Below are positions 25,955 to 38,367 of a DNA stretch of 64,000 nt, one piece after another. The first letter of the stretch is position 1. Each line of letters begins with the position of its first letter. The notes under the pieces were generated by a model. The model saw only the letters and a list, made by a program, of their open reading frames with translations. It had not been told where the DNA came from and ran no database searches. The position numbers and the translations under genes are program-made. The stretch spans positions 142,869,301 to 142,933,300 of the forward strand of contig JAIOJX010000025.1 in NCBI GenBank assembly GCA_022376925.1, read 5' to 3'. This DNA comes from Tragulus kanchil. Lineage: Eukaryota; Chordata; Mammalia; Artiodactyla; Tragulidae.

Positions 25955-26374
25955 GTCTATGTATTCGGATGTGAGAGTTGGACAGTAAAAAAGACTGAGT
26001 GCTTGAAGAATGGATGCTTTCAAACTGTGGTGCTAGAGAAGACTCTTGAGAATCCCTTAGACAGCAAGGAGAACAAATCAGTTAATCTTAAAGGAAATCA
26101 TCCCTGAATATTCATTGGAAGGACTGACGCTGAAGCCCTAATACTTCAGCTACCAAATGTAAAGAGCTGACTCATTGGAGAAGACCCTGAAGCTGGGAAA
26201 GACTGAAGACAGGAGGTGAAGAGTCGAGAGAAGATGAGAGAGTTGGATGTCATCATAGACTTACAGGACATGAATTTGAGCAAACTCAAGAAGATAGAGG
26301 AGGACAGGGGAGCCTGGTGTGCTACAGTCCATGAGGTTGCAAAGTCAGATACCAATGATCAACTGAACAACAAT
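25955..26374 (+). mobile_element. BovB (RTE) LINE, 3' fragment
   Basis: It encodes frame-broken pieces of the BovB C-terminus, including a CESWTVKK-like stretch at the start and a DRGAWCATVHEVAKSDT-like end. The 3' terminus is gatcaactgaacaacaa. BovB is the reverse-transcriptase LINE of ruminants, and its 3' end is shared with Bov-tA SINEs. This copy is 5'-truncated and inactive. Confidence 0.9.
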
Positions 26375-26572
26375 GTATTGCTTATTTCATTCTTAGATAA
26401 GCATTATTTTGTGTTTGCCTCCCTGAAAATTTAAGAGAAAAGTGAAGCATGTGGTTCTGAATCAAAGAAAACAGCATATTATGAATTGGAGAATTCAGCT
26501 GATTTTTTTTCATGTTTTAGGATAGAAAAGTACTGGAACAATGGTATGATAACGCAATAGAAATAGAACAAA

Positions 26573-28876
26573 ACATTCATTTATTATTTAATTTCCTTCA
26601 AATGTAAAATATGTACAGGTTTCTTATTATTTGAAATAAACCTCTAAAGCTGAACTTAAAAGAAGCTTTGGCTTGACTTGTTATAAAAGAGAATGTTCCT
26701 AATACAATATTAAAAATTGGCAAGTCAGGACCTTGGATGATTCTTTGCAAGAATGTGGTAGTAACAGGATATCTGCTTTATCGTGGTTGATCTTGGCCTC
26801 TCCATTTCTTGTAGGGTTATAAAGTTCATTTTTTCTGTCAGGAAGCTGTAGCTTAAGGCAAGAGCCTAAGGGCAACCAGATGGAAATTTAAGCCTCTAAT
26901 GCTACCCTTTAAGAAATTCACTTCCCATAAAAAAAAAAAAAAAAATTTTCTTATGAATTCAAGTTCTTCACATTGGTTCTCAGGAAAATAAAAAATGTAT
27001 ATTTACAGATTATGTTATAGGGAGAATGGCTTATAAAAAATAATTGTGGATATTAAGATTTTAATACATTTACCATAAATGCTAAATACAATATATATGT
27101 TCGTAAAAATCAAAAAAATTGATAAGAATATCTTTCAGAAAAATATTTTAGTTCAGAACTATCAGTTATATTCTTGAAATTAGAGGCAATTTCAGTCTTT
27201 GTATAAGATTCTTTCAGTTTTGTTTCTGAATTCATTTTTTTAATAAACTATTTAATATACATGTCTATGTCTTTCTTCTAAATTAGTCAATGTAAGCCTT
27301 GGTGCTGAAAATACGGTATTTCTCTCCAAGTCATATCCATAACATATCTCACAGCCTAACTCATTCATTCACTCATTCACTCAGTAAAATACTAAGCAGC
27401 TATTATCTGCCAGACAGAGGCTAACTGCTGGAATTCTATGTGGATCAACAATTTTCTGCCCTCTTAGAATCAATGAAGAGGAGGATATCAATCAAAAATG
27501 TATGCGAATAGGAATATATTTGTAACTGAAAACATATAAGAAACATGGGATTCTAAGAGCATAAAATAAGTATTTTGTCTAACTTCAGAAATCAAGTAAA
27601 TCTTCTCTAAAAGATTAAAAGAACTCCTGAATTAAAAGGGAAAATATTAGACATATTACTCATCATCTTAATCTAATATTGGTTGTATGATCTGTGAATA
27701 ATCTATAAAATTATAATTACATTCATTTATTATTTAATTTCCTTCAAATGTAAAATATGTACAGGTTTCTTATTATTTGAAATAAACCTCTAAAGCTGAA
27801 CTTAAAAGAAACTTTGGCTTGACTTGTTATAAAAGAGAATGTTCCTAATACAATATTAAAAATTGGCAAGTCAGGACCTTGGATGATTCTTTGCAAGAAT
27901 GTGGTAGTAACAGGATATCTGCTTTATCGTGGTTGATCTTGGCCTCTCCATTTCTTGTAGGGTTATAAAGTTCATTTTTTCTGTCAGGAAGCTGTAGCTT
28001 AAGGCAAGAGCCTAAGGGCAACCAGATGGAAATTTAAGCCTCTAATGCTACCCTTTAAGAAATTCACTTCCCATAAAAAAAAAAAAAAAAAAAAAAAATT
28101 TTCTTATGAATTCAAGTTCTTCACATTGGTTCTCAGGAAAATAAAAAATGTATATTTACAGATTATGTTATAGGGAGAATGGCTTATAAAAAATAATTGT
28201 GGATATTAAGATTTTAATACATTTACCATAAATGCTAAATACAATATATATGTTCGTAAAAATCAAAAAAATTGATAAGAATATCTTTCAGAAAAATATT
28301 TTAGTTCAGAACTATCAGTTATATTCTTGAAATTAGAGGCAATTTCAGTCTTTGTATAAGATTCTTTCAGTTTTGTTTCTGAATTCATTTTTTTAATAAA
28401 CTATTTAATATACATGTCTATGTCTTTCTTCTAAATTAGTCAATGTAAGCCTTGGTGCTGAAAATACGGTATTTCTCTCCAAGTCATATCCATAACATAT
28501 CTCACAGCCTAACTCATTCATTCACTCATTCACTCAGTAAAATACTAAGCAGCTATTATCTGCCAGACAGAGGCTAACTGCTGGAATTCTATGTGGATCA
28601 ACAATTTTCTGCCCTCTTAGAATCAATGAAGAGGAGGATATCAATCAAAAATGTATGCGAATAGGAATATATTTGTAACTGAAAACATATAAGAAACATG
28701 GGATTCTAAGAGCATAAAATAAGTATTTTGTCTAACTTCAGAAATCAAGTAAATCTTCTCTAAAAGATTAAAAGAACTCCTGAATTAAAAGGGAAAATAT
28801 TAGACATATTACTCATCATCTTAATCTAATATTGGTTGTATGATCTGTGAATAATCTATAAAATTATAATTACATT
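26573..28876. repeat. Tandem duplication D8, period 1146 bp
   Basis: Bases 26573-27718 recur from 27719. Differences include a substitution at 26665/27811 and an A-run of 17 versus 24 bases (26929-26945 versus 28075-28098). The copies abut directly. The 27355-27480 portion, with atctgccagacagaggctaa, vaguely resembles an L2 3' region in minus orientation. Confidence 0.94.
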
Positions 28877-29870
28877 TCTGTAAGCACTTACCATCGTTGA
28901 TTACTAGCAGCCTACCTTTATTCATCTAAAATATGCTTGATATAGTCAATCTCTCTCTTTTCACACATGCACATATAGGCAAAACTAATGTTATAAAACT
29001 ATGAATTTTACTCTTGCTTGTTGTATTGGGTTTAGTTACCTGCATGAATTAAAAGAGAAAAATGGGAGATTTATGTACCTTTGAAAATACTAAAAATCAC
29101 TTATGTTTAATAAATGACTTAGGCAAATTGAAATTTCATAGAAATTTACAAAGTTTCTGTTCTAATCACTGCCAAGAGTAAGTGTACAATCAATTTTGAC
29201 TAGCCTCAATGAGCAAAACAGAAACAAATCACCATATCTATTGGGTCTGGAAAGAAGGCAATGAAAGATTCAAACGAATTGATAAATAGATAAAGACACT
29301 AACACTTCCAAGATAACTCTAAATATTTAACTTGATTTTCAAATCATATATAATTTTCTGAATTATATTTAATTTTTATGGTGAATTTACTGTGTTCAAA
29401 AGAAATATTTAGAATGTTTTCATAATTAAAAAATCAAAAATATTATGCCCTTTGCTAACTAAAATTCTAGAAACATATATTATTTTGAGAATAGAAATAT
29501 TTATTTTGGTCAACTGTGTAGTCTTTAGAAACTTCTCCCAAAAATATATTGGAAGATAAGACCGCAAAGCTTTATTGTTATGCAAAGAATAGATTACTAA
29601 ATCCAAAAACATAATATAGATAAATATGTTTTTTCTTTCTATTTTTAGATCACATTCATAGTAACATGCTCCAAACTTGCATTTAATTCATAGTAGGCAT
29701 ATTTTAGCAATGATAAAATCAGTTATCTATTTGAACGTTTTAATCTGTATCTCTAGAAATAAAAATATATTTGTACCTTCAAAATTTCACAAAATAATAT
29801 CTTTGTTCACTCATGAAGCTTTATTCACTTATTTAAATTCTTAATAGTTTATTTAAATCTAAAAAAGACC
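28877..29870. other. Unique AT-rich DNA
   Basis: Nothing recognisable. Strongly AT-rich. Confidence 0.5.
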
Positions 29871-29879
29871 ATATGAGAT

Positions 29880-30025
29880 AAATATATTTTATCTTAAATT
29901 TACAACTAAGAAATTGAAAAAAGGAGGTTTTATTAATTTACATAAGGTCCTGCAGCACATACAGGTGGAGTAAGGGTTTGTATTTAAGGCCAAAGACCCA
30001 TAACTCAGACTTCTATTTAGACAAG
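29880..30025 (-). mobile_element. MIR SINE relic
   Basis: Contains acaactaagaaattgaaa and cataaggtcctgcagcacat, matching the reverse complement of MIR with heavy divergence. Confidence 0.45.
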
Positions 30026-30189
30026 TCTTGAGTTTCTATATTCATTTAATTTAATTGCAATAATTATATTTCAATATCTTAATCAAGGGGCCACTTTACA
30101 CAAGTCTTTATTGGCAAACATTAAATTCATATCATTAATAAAAATGATAAAGATAGTGTATATTTATTGATATTTTTGGTATGTATATG

Positions 30190-30340
30190 TATGTTTGTTC
30201 AGTTTTGTATGACTCTTTGTGATTCCAGGGACTGTAAACAACCAGGCTTTTCTGTCCATGGAATTCTCCAGGCAAGAGTACTGGAACTGCTTGCTATTTC
30301 CCACTCCTGAGAGTACTTTCACTTCGCCTTCTTGACACGC
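30190..30340 (-). mobile_element. Bov-tA / BovA fragment
   Basis: Contains aggcttttctgtccatggaa, then ctccaggcaagagtactgga, the reverse complement of the BovB-like tail. The tRNA-like head is missing or degenerate. Confidence 0.75.
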
Positions 30341-30469
30341 TACTTCACAAGGTGAAATTCCATAAATATTTTAAGCATCAAATGTCATATTGTCATTTTA
30401 CTTATAAGCCTTTCTCTGACACATTTTAAAATCAAATTTATTCTTCTCTTCTCTGTGCACTTGTCAGAA

Positions 30470-30960
30470 ATAGACCCTAGTGTAAGAACTAGAACTTAGT
30501 GTGGCCGCCAATGAGTAACCCCCTTCTCTCACATGTTGGGAAGACCCATGGCTTGCTTTTGATCAATTAAATAAAGCAAAGATGATGTGATATCACTCTG
30601 TGATTACCTTATGCCATTTAAGATAAATTCTTTGCAAACTAGAGCTAAAGGATTTCCTTGTGGGTGTGATTAAATAAACAGCCAGGTTGAAGAACCCCAC
30701 ATGACAAGAAATAGGGGGAAGGACACCATCATCAGTCCGGCAGCTACAAGGAAATGAATTCTGTTAACTACTTAGATGGCTTTAGAAGTGAAATCTTTCC
30801 CAGTGGGGCCTCCAGATGAGATAGTAGCTTGGCTAACATCTTGAGAACAGTTTTATGAGATGCTGAACAGAGGACGCATCTAAAGCATGTCTGGAATCCT
30901 GACTCACAGAAATGTCCAGGCCCAAAATGTGATTGGTTAACAAACTATGTTCCTAAAAGC
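30470..30960 (+). mobile_element. MLT1-type (ERVL-MaLR) LTR relic
   Basis: Ordered phrases include aaatgaattctgttaactac, gggcctccagatgagatag, acatcttgagaacagtttta, ctgaacagaggacgc and aatcctgactcacagaaatg, matching the general layout of an MLT1-like LTR in plus orientation. No coding interior is present. Confidence 0.5.
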
Positions 30961-31234
30961 TTGTTCTTACAAGCGATATCAAACAAATACCCTATCCAAT
31001 ACACTTTCTTTCGCTCCTTACATATTTGTCTAACTACATGTCTAGGCTGTGAGCTACCAATAGATTTGTTAATTTTTATTCTCTACATAAAATATAAGGG
31101 CAAAATGTTTAGCACATTTATTTACTTTGAATCTGCTTTCTCTCTCTCTCCACACATGCACAAGCTATTTCTTGTAGTAAAATACTACTCTATGTATGTT
31201 AACTGCATGAATAAATAAATGAAAAGTGAACGAG

Positions 31235-31370
31235 TTATTTATTACTTCCATTTTAATGATTAGGAAATTGAAGCCTGAGAATGTTATATGGCTTGTAAAC
31301 GGCAAAGCCAGGATATGAACTAGAACATCCGGCTATAAATCCTGTACTTCTGCTACAAAATAGAATATAC
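31235..31370 (-). mobile_element. MIR SINE relic
   Basis: Contains ccattttaatgattaggaaa, then ttgaagcctgagaatg and ggcaaagccaggatatgaac, which is MIR in reverse. Confidence 0.65.
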
Positions 31371-31379
31371 AACCTGATG

Positions 31380-31495
31380 TATTACAGGATTATTGTGTTG
31401 TAGATTAAGTGAAATAAAACAGATAAATTGCTTAAAGGATTCACTAATATATAGTAGGATCTTAATAAATCCCCAATAACTCTTACTATGCCTAA
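31380..31495 (+). mobile_element. MIR 3' fragment
   Basis: Contains tagattaagtgaaataaaac and atatagtaggatcttaataa, resembling the 3' third of MIR in plus orientation. It lies tail-side next to a minus-strand MIR. Confidence 0.45.
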
Positions 31496-31629
31496 GCTCC
31501 CAGAAAGCTGAAAAGTCAAATTTGCACTCAGTTATAAAAATTAGGTCACCTTATCTCTACAGTAATTTCATTTCTTCCTCCTTTTAAAGTGTGTTGTGTT
31601 ACTTTTAAGTATGTATTTCAATAATTCTG

Positions 31630-31630
<1 letters not shown>

Positions 31631-31669
<39 letters not shown>
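31631..31669. repeat. (TA)n microsatellite
   Basis: A perfect TA tract of about 19 units. Confidence 0.97.
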
Positions 31670-31672
<3 letters not shown>

Positions 31673-31679
31673 CTATGAC

Positions 31680-32485
31680 AAATATCTTAAAATTGTTGAG
31701 GGAAATAGCCAGGTCAATAATATTTAAGTAAATATAAAATTTACTCAACAGTGCACATTTTACAGGATATTTCATGTACCAGATATTTTGAAAATCAAAA
31801 TGTTTGTAACTGATGCCAGGCCATAGAGCAGCTTGTTAAAGTCTAATGTCTACATGGCGAACAACAGGAACACTGACTTTCTGCTTCCTCAGATGTTCCC
31901 ATTCAGTAAAAACCGAATCTATTTTCGCTGACCAGATTTTCTTTTCAAAACTGTAATACTTCTGACAGGTTCAACCCAATCAAAGTTGTATGTCTATAAA
32001 AGTAGGACAATAATGAAAGGCCGAAAATGTGCTTTCTTTTCTAGTCATTAAAACCTCAGAATATCTGAGATTTAACCATTTTTATATGATGTGAAAGTCA
32101 TTAAGTTATACAGGGAAATTTAAAGATTTACACACAATCTTCATATCTTTGCATTTGTATACTCTCCTGGATACTGATACTGATTTACATGTAATATTTC
32201 CAGATAGGAGTCTCACTTAAACTACATTGCCTACTCTAATTCTCACATCTAAGAAAGATCAAAATACCAGAAAATTATTCTTATTTCTGAGCCATGTTAG
32301 AAGTTACTGCAATCAGAAAATACTGCATAGTGCCTATATCAAACATTATGTTTGTATTTTTCACAGAGGAAGAGAGAATTCCTGGGACATCTTAGTTTTC
32401 ACCTAACCACTGGCATTCATTTATTTGCCAAAAACAAAGTAACTGGATACGTGCGGTTTTCTTCTCTTTTAACTAATATGATTTA
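31680..32485. other. Unique AT-rich DNA
   Basis: No gene or repeat recognised. Confidence 0.5.
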
Positions 32486-32489
32486 CCAG

Positions 32490-32810
32490 TGACACTAGGT
32501 TATTATTGTTGCATAACAAATTACCCCAAAATTTAAAAGTATTTATTATTGTCACAGATTGACTGGGCACATCTGATGGTAAGTTTCAGGCTTGGCTCTT
32601 TGCAGCTGGATTTTCTTTTGGACTTCCTATCCGGTGGAGGTTTGAGTAGAGGCTGCAACTCTAGTCAAATTCAAGTTGTAACTGGCTAGCTGGCTGTTAG
32701 CTGGAGAAGGCTAGCCTGAGCCTGTTCTCATAGCAATGGTGGGATTCAACAGAACAAGCGGAGGGTATAAACTCTCTGAGGTCAAATATTGGAACTGGCA
32801 CACCATTACT
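32490..32810 (-). mobile_element. MLT1-type LTR relic, reverse
   Basis: Begins with ttgttgcataacaaattacc, the reverse complement of the MLT1-like LTR end, followed by tcacagattgactgggcaca and repeated ggctagctggctg phrases. Cut on its right by or near the D9 boundary. Confidence 0.5.
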
Positions 32811-33204
32811 TTTTCTATGTATTACTGAACAGAGAAAATTATAAGACCAGCCTATATTCAAGAGGTAAGCAGACTCTAATTTCTGGCAAAAAGTGAGTTA
32901 ATATTTGAAGGAAATTTTGCAAATAGCATACCACAGTGTTTTTCCAGAAACTTCACTGACTGCAGTATTTTGGTTAATTTTATTGTTTGTTTTATTAGAC
33001 TCATTCTTGTGCCAGAATGAACTTAACATCTTGCCTTTATACACAGATTGTATGTTGGAGGAGGACAGAAAACACTACAATTTATTTCAGATGACCGTTA
33101 TTCTCCTCCTGCTGTTAGCCCCATTGCTCAAGTGTTCCTATGTGATCTGCTCCATTTCCCACTTCCCTGAGAATCCAGAGGCATTGTTGACTACACAGGT
33201 TGTA

Positions 33205-33420
33205 AGAGCATGAACTTTACATTTAGAGAGACCTTGATGTGAATCCCAGCCACCTGCCCACTGAGTGACCCTACACAGGTAACTTACCCTCTCAGGGTCT
33301 GTTTCCTTATCTTTCAAAAATGAGTTTAATGGTCCATATCTCATAGGTCTCTTGTGTGGATTTAGAAATTGTACATAGCTCAAGAGAATGCTATTATATA
33401 GTAGATGCTAAATACTTACC
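33205..33420 (+). mobile_element. MIR SINE relic
   Basis: Contains gagcatgaactttacattta, gtgaatcccagccacctgcc, aacttaccctctcagggtct and atagtagatgctaaatac in MIR order. A relatively complete copy. Confidence 0.75.
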
Positions 33421-34399
33421 GATTTAAGCCATCTACCCCTATGGCTTTCTTGAAATGATTTTTTTTTTCATCATAGGAAATCATATCTCAAAAATAAAGC
33501 TTGGAACTATTCACAAAAGAATAAACTTAATATTTTAAATGTAGAAATATCTAGACTTCAGAGTAAAGTAAAAGAGTAAACTTTAGTCTATATATATTAT
33601 TCTGAGTTTTATGATTTTCTTAAGGATATTTTCATAATTTTTCCTCATCATATATATTCCCAAAGTGCATATTCCACAGCTGAATAAAGAGGAAAATGCT
33701 GTCGTAGGGAGTATACATTCTGATGGATGCAAAGTATATTAATACCTCAATCATAACGATGTATACTGGGATGACATTATTAATCTTGGATATATTTGGG
33801 GTCACCTTTAATAAGAGGATATTGAAGTTATTAGTACAAATGAAAAGAAAAGACATAAAAAGTGGCATTGATTCATAGGACAGCAGAATATATTACTTGG
33901 TGCAAGGTAATTATTTAAATGGTCTCCACTTAAACTGATGAGGTTAAAACCTCCCCAGTTCCACAGGTATGTCTCCTTAGCCAGGCTTTCCAAAACCCAG
34001 TTAGGGAATGAATTTTCTATGTATTACTGAACAGAGAAAATTATAAGACCAGCCTATAAGGGTGCAGACTCTAATTTCTGGCAAAAAGTGAGTTAATATT
34101 TGAAGGAAATTTTGCAAATAGCATACCACAGTGTTTTTCCAGAAACTTCACTGACTGCAGTATTTTGGTTAATTTTATTGTTTGTTTTATTAGACTCATT
34201 CTTGTGCCAGAATGAACTTAACATCTTGCCTTTATACACAGATTGTATGTTGGAGGAGGACAGAAAACACTACAATTTATTTCAGATGACCGTTATTCTC
34301 CTCCTGCTGTTAGCCCCATTGCTCAAGTGTTCCTATGTGATCTGCTCCATTTCCCACTTCCCTGAGAATCCAGAGGCATTGTTGACTACACAGGTTGTA

Positions 34400-34615
34400 A
34401 GAGCATGAACTTTACATTTAGAGAGACCTTGATGTGAATCCCAGCCACCTGCCCACTGAGTGACCCTACACAGGTAACTTACCCTCTCAGGGTCTGTTTC
34501 CTTATCTTTCAAAAATGAGTTTAATGGTCCATATCTCATAGGTCTCTTGTGTGGATTTAGAAATTGTACATAGCTCAAGAGAATGCTATTATATAGTAGA
34601 TGCTAAATACTTACC
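34400..34615 (+). mobile_element. MIR SINE relic, D9 duplicate
   Basis: Same sequence as 33205-33420, carried by D9. Confidence 0.75.
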
Positions 34616-35206
34616 GATTTAAGCCATCTACCCCTATGGCTTTCTTGAAATGATTTTTTTTTTCATCATAGGAAATCATATCTCAAAAATAAAGCTTGGA
34701 ACTATTCACAAAAGAATAAACTTAATATTTTAAATGTAGAAATATCTAGACTTCAGAGTAAAGTAAAAGAGTAAACTTTAGTCTATATATATTATTCTGA
34801 GTTTTATGATTTTCTTAAGGATATTTTCATAATTTTTCCTCATCATATATATTCCCAAAGTGCATATTCCACAGCTGAATAAAGAGGAAAATGCTGTCGT
34901 AGGGAGTATACATTCTGATGGATGCAAAGTATATTAATACCTCAATCATAACGATGTATACTGGGATGACATTATTAATCTTGGATATATTTGGGGTCAC
35001 CTTTAATAAGAGGATATTGAAGTTATTAGTACAAATGAAAAGAAAAGACATAAAAAGTGGCATTGATTCATAGGACAGCAGAATATATTACTTGGTGCAA
35101 GGTAATTATTTAAATGGTCTCCACTTAAACTGATGAGGTTAAAACCTCCCCAGTTCCACAGGTATGTCTCCTTAGCCAGGCTTTCCAAAACCCAGTTAGG
35201 GAATGA

Positions 35207-35825
35207 AGAATTTATATTCTTTTCAGTAGAAATAATCCAGGTGAAACATTCAATCTCAGTAATGAGATTTAAAGTCTAATTTCATTCCATGTGGGGGTGA
35301 GAAAAGGCAGATTGTTTTAGAGTCCCAGGGAAATGCTTGTAGGAGCCGTTTCAAATATATGTCTTCTCTCATTTAAATAAGCAGCCCCACATTCTGACTA
35401 CTCTAAAGAGACCCCAAAGGGAATGTGACTAGTAAACATCGGATTCAAACAGGTTGTATGACAGGCTATACATTATTACCACAACTCAGCTCCCTGTAGC
35501 CTCATGAGGTTATCCATAAATCCATGCCTGTTCACCTCCTGTCAGAAATACTCTTTATGACATATTGCCCAATCCAACCAGGTGGCTATAGCCTTATAGT
35601 AACTCAGTGACTTCTGTGTTAAGACCACATTTAGACTAGTTTCTAGGACTGTTTCTTGTTATCATAACAAGTCTTTGTAAGTTTTCTGTGCGAGGTAAAC
35701 AAGACTCTCTTTCAACTTCTCAGTTACGGCTAACTCCGCTTTGTGTTCCTAGCTGCATGGCTAATTTTCAACAGTGCATCTTGCCTGGATCTCTACTATT
35801 ATGAATGGCCTAGTTCTATAAATTT
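35207..35825. other. Unique DNA before BovB
   Basis: No repeat or exon recognised. Less AT-rich than most of the window. Confidence 0.45.
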
Positions 35826-35833
35826 TTGTAAAG

Positions 35834-36828
35834 ATGGCACCTCACAGGCTTGCCATTTATTTCTTCACTTGTATAACTGATACAGTTAGAACCAGACATG
35901 CAACAATGGACTGGCTCAAAATTGGGAAAGGGGTACGTCAAGGCTGTATATTGTCATTCTGCTTATCTAACTTACATGCAGAGTACATCATGAGAAATGT
36001 TGGGTTGGATAAATTGCCAGCTGGAATCAAGATTCCTGGGAGCAATATCAACAACCTCAGACAGGCAGACAATAGTACTGTAATGGCAGAAAGTGAAGAG
36101 GAACTAAAGAGTCTTTTGATGAGGGTGAAAGAGGAGAATGAATAAATATGGTTTAAAACTCAACACTCAAAATCTAAGATCATGGCATCAGTCCCATCAC
36201 TTCACGGAAAAATAGATGGGGAAAAAGTGGGAACAGTGGCAGATTTTATTTTCTTGAGCTCCACAAGCACCATGGATGTTGACTGCAGCTATGAAATTAA
36301 ATGATGCTTGGTCCTTGGATGAACAACTATGATAAACCTAGACAATGTTTTAAAAAACAGAGACATCACTTGGCCAACAAATCCATAGAGTCAAAGCTAT
36401 TTTTTTTCCAGTTGTCCTGTATGGATGTAAGAGCAGGAACATAAAGAAGCCTGAGGAGCTAAGAATTGATGTCTTTGAGCTATGGTACTGGAGAAGACTC
36501 CTGAGAGTCCTTGGACAGCAAGGAGATCAAACCAGTCAATCCTAAAGGAAATCAACTCTCAGTATTCATTGGAAAGATGGATCCTGAATTTCCAATACTT
36601 TACCACCTGATGAAAAGAGCCAGCTCACTGGAAAAGATCTGTATGCTGGGAAAGATTAAGGGCAGGAGGAAAAGAGGAAGACAGAGGATGAGATGGTTGG
36701 ATGGCATGACTTACTCAATGGACATGAGTTTGAGCCAACTCTGGAAGACAGGTATGGACAGGGGAGCCTGGCATGCTGCAGTCCATGGTGCCGCAAAGAA
36801 TCAGTCAGGACTTAGTGAATGAACAACA
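35834..36828 (+). pseudogene. BovB (RTE) LINE reverse-transcriptase remnant
   Basis: BovB encodes an endonuclease and reverse transcriptase for its own retrotransposition and supplies the 3' end recognised in Bov-tA SINEs. Here a 103-codon frame (35834-36145) contains GKGVRQGCILS, the conserved motif after the first catalytic aspartate. The expected YADD catalytic box is degraded to RQADN. Stops and frameshifts follow (36146-36510). A second open piece (36511-36822) encodes the C-terminal tail with GRQRMRWLDGMTYSMDMSLS and DRGAWHAAVHGAAKNQ. The endonuclease and N-terminal RT are absent, so this is a 5'-truncated dead copy. The 3' end near 36828 has gtgaatgaacaacaaaaaaa. Confidence 0.92.
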
Positions 36829-36834
36829 AAAAAA

Positions 36835-38365
36835 GTGCTACATATTGACTTCTCATCTAACTCTGCTAGACAGCTGGCTTCTGGAAAATACCTGAGATCA
36901 AAGCTGTTCCAGGCTCTTCACCTCGCAGTTGTCCTGGACTTTTCCTGCCTCTTCAGTGTACAGGATAGGGAGAGTCAAAGAGAATCCTTCCTGGTGAACC
37001 TCGGTTCTTGGTAATGACACAAGGAAGAGTCTGAGCTCTCACCTGTAGCAAAAGTAAATTCACTGAAGAAAGAACAAAAAGAACACCTCAAAGGAGAGGT
37101 GGCCCAAGCAAAGAAAGGCAGTGCCTCTGGAATGATGAGGTATCCCTCATCTTTTTAAAGACAGGGCCTTTACATATTCCTCTAGTGAGCATGAACTGAC
37201 AGTTTTGATTGACATCTGCAAGTTACAAGACCACAGGCTGTACTGTGAATATCTTTCCCATAATTCAGTCTCTTGTAACACATGCATGTATGTATAGGCT
37301 GCTGGCTGCCTACGATCCTTTGAGGACACAGCTGTGGATCAAGGGAACATGTGCTGGAGTTGGAGAAGCCACTGTAGTGCAGTTTGTATCCAATGGGTGC
37401 CTAGGGCTCATGTGCACATGTTGGAAAAGTCTCTGTGGTTATTTTATAGCGTATCTGTGAGCTCTCCTAGGCCATACTGGGGGATGTTTGGCATAGGATT
37501 TCAAGATTAGCTTGAACCTATTTCAGCTAGGCCCACTCTCCTCACTTTTGCCTAAATTCCTACCTAAAATCAAGCTAATCTCTCTTGCCCATGCCTGTTT
37601 TGAGAAGTTACGTTCAGTTCTTTGTTGATCAAAAGGGAGTTGACATTGCTTATGTAATCACATACTGTATGCGTACTGTTTGGCGGGTTCTCAAATATGT
37701 TTCTCTGGTTTGTATATCCAAAGGTAAAGTAAGCATTTAATTTAAATCTCTGCATTTTATGTACATAATAAGGCCCGATATTGTGTTGTAAATGGGAGAG
37801 TAAGTCCCCTAATGGGATTTTTAAGAATCACTCCAGAATGCCTGTGGAAATTACTCTAGGAGAGGGATGTGATATTGAAGTATTTACTGTCCTCACAGGT
37901 CCTAGAGAAGAAGGCACAGCACACCCAGAGGCCATACAAAGTCACAAAAAGCTCAAAGTTTGGTCATGGCAAGAAAGGAAAGAGCAGAGCTAGGACGTGA
38001 GTAAAAGCCTGAGTAGGGTAGCTCTGGCAAGCAACCAGCCACAGTGTGACAGGGTCAAGATGGAAAGAAAAGGAATGAAGTGGGAAGTCATCACAAGACT
38101 GATTGGTCCAACATGCTGGAGACAAATAACCCAGAGACAGGCAATAATTAGATGAAAGTTTATTCAAAACAAGCAAGTTGGATGCAAGCACTCAGGGTAC
38201 TATCAAAGCAACAGATAATACCTTTACATTACAAATACATAAGCCATTTAGCTTTCTTCCCTTCTCTACCCTGATTACTGTCATAATTGCATTTTGAAAA
38301 GCAACTCATTCTTTTATTTTAGAATATCATTTTATCATAAAAACTATATAAAACAAATTTAAAAC
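36835..38365. other. Unique DNA, no gene recognised
   Basis: More balanced in base composition than the window average. Short open frames (for example 37209-37460 + and 37964-38191 -) have no recognised similarity and no convincing exon context. Confidence 0.45.
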
Positions 38366-38367
38366 TA

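Larger units (their letters stand above)
32812..35206. repeat. Tandem duplication D9, period 1195 bp
   Basis: Bases 32812-34012 recur at 34013-35206. Beyond the first ~60 bases the offset is exactly 1195 and I saw no difference. Near the start of the right copy (34058-34070) a short patch is altered and about 6 bases shorter. The unit contains a 102-codon frame (32905-33213, repeated at 34100-34408) whose 3' end enters a MIR, so it is unlikely to be a gene. Confidence 0.95.

Noticed and set aside
32905..33213. A 102-codon open frame with hydrophobic stretches, repeated at 34100-34408, as a possible membrane protein gene
   Set aside because: The duplication comes from D9. The 3' end runs into a MIR, there is no codon bias or recognisable family, and frames of this length are expected by chance in 64 kb.
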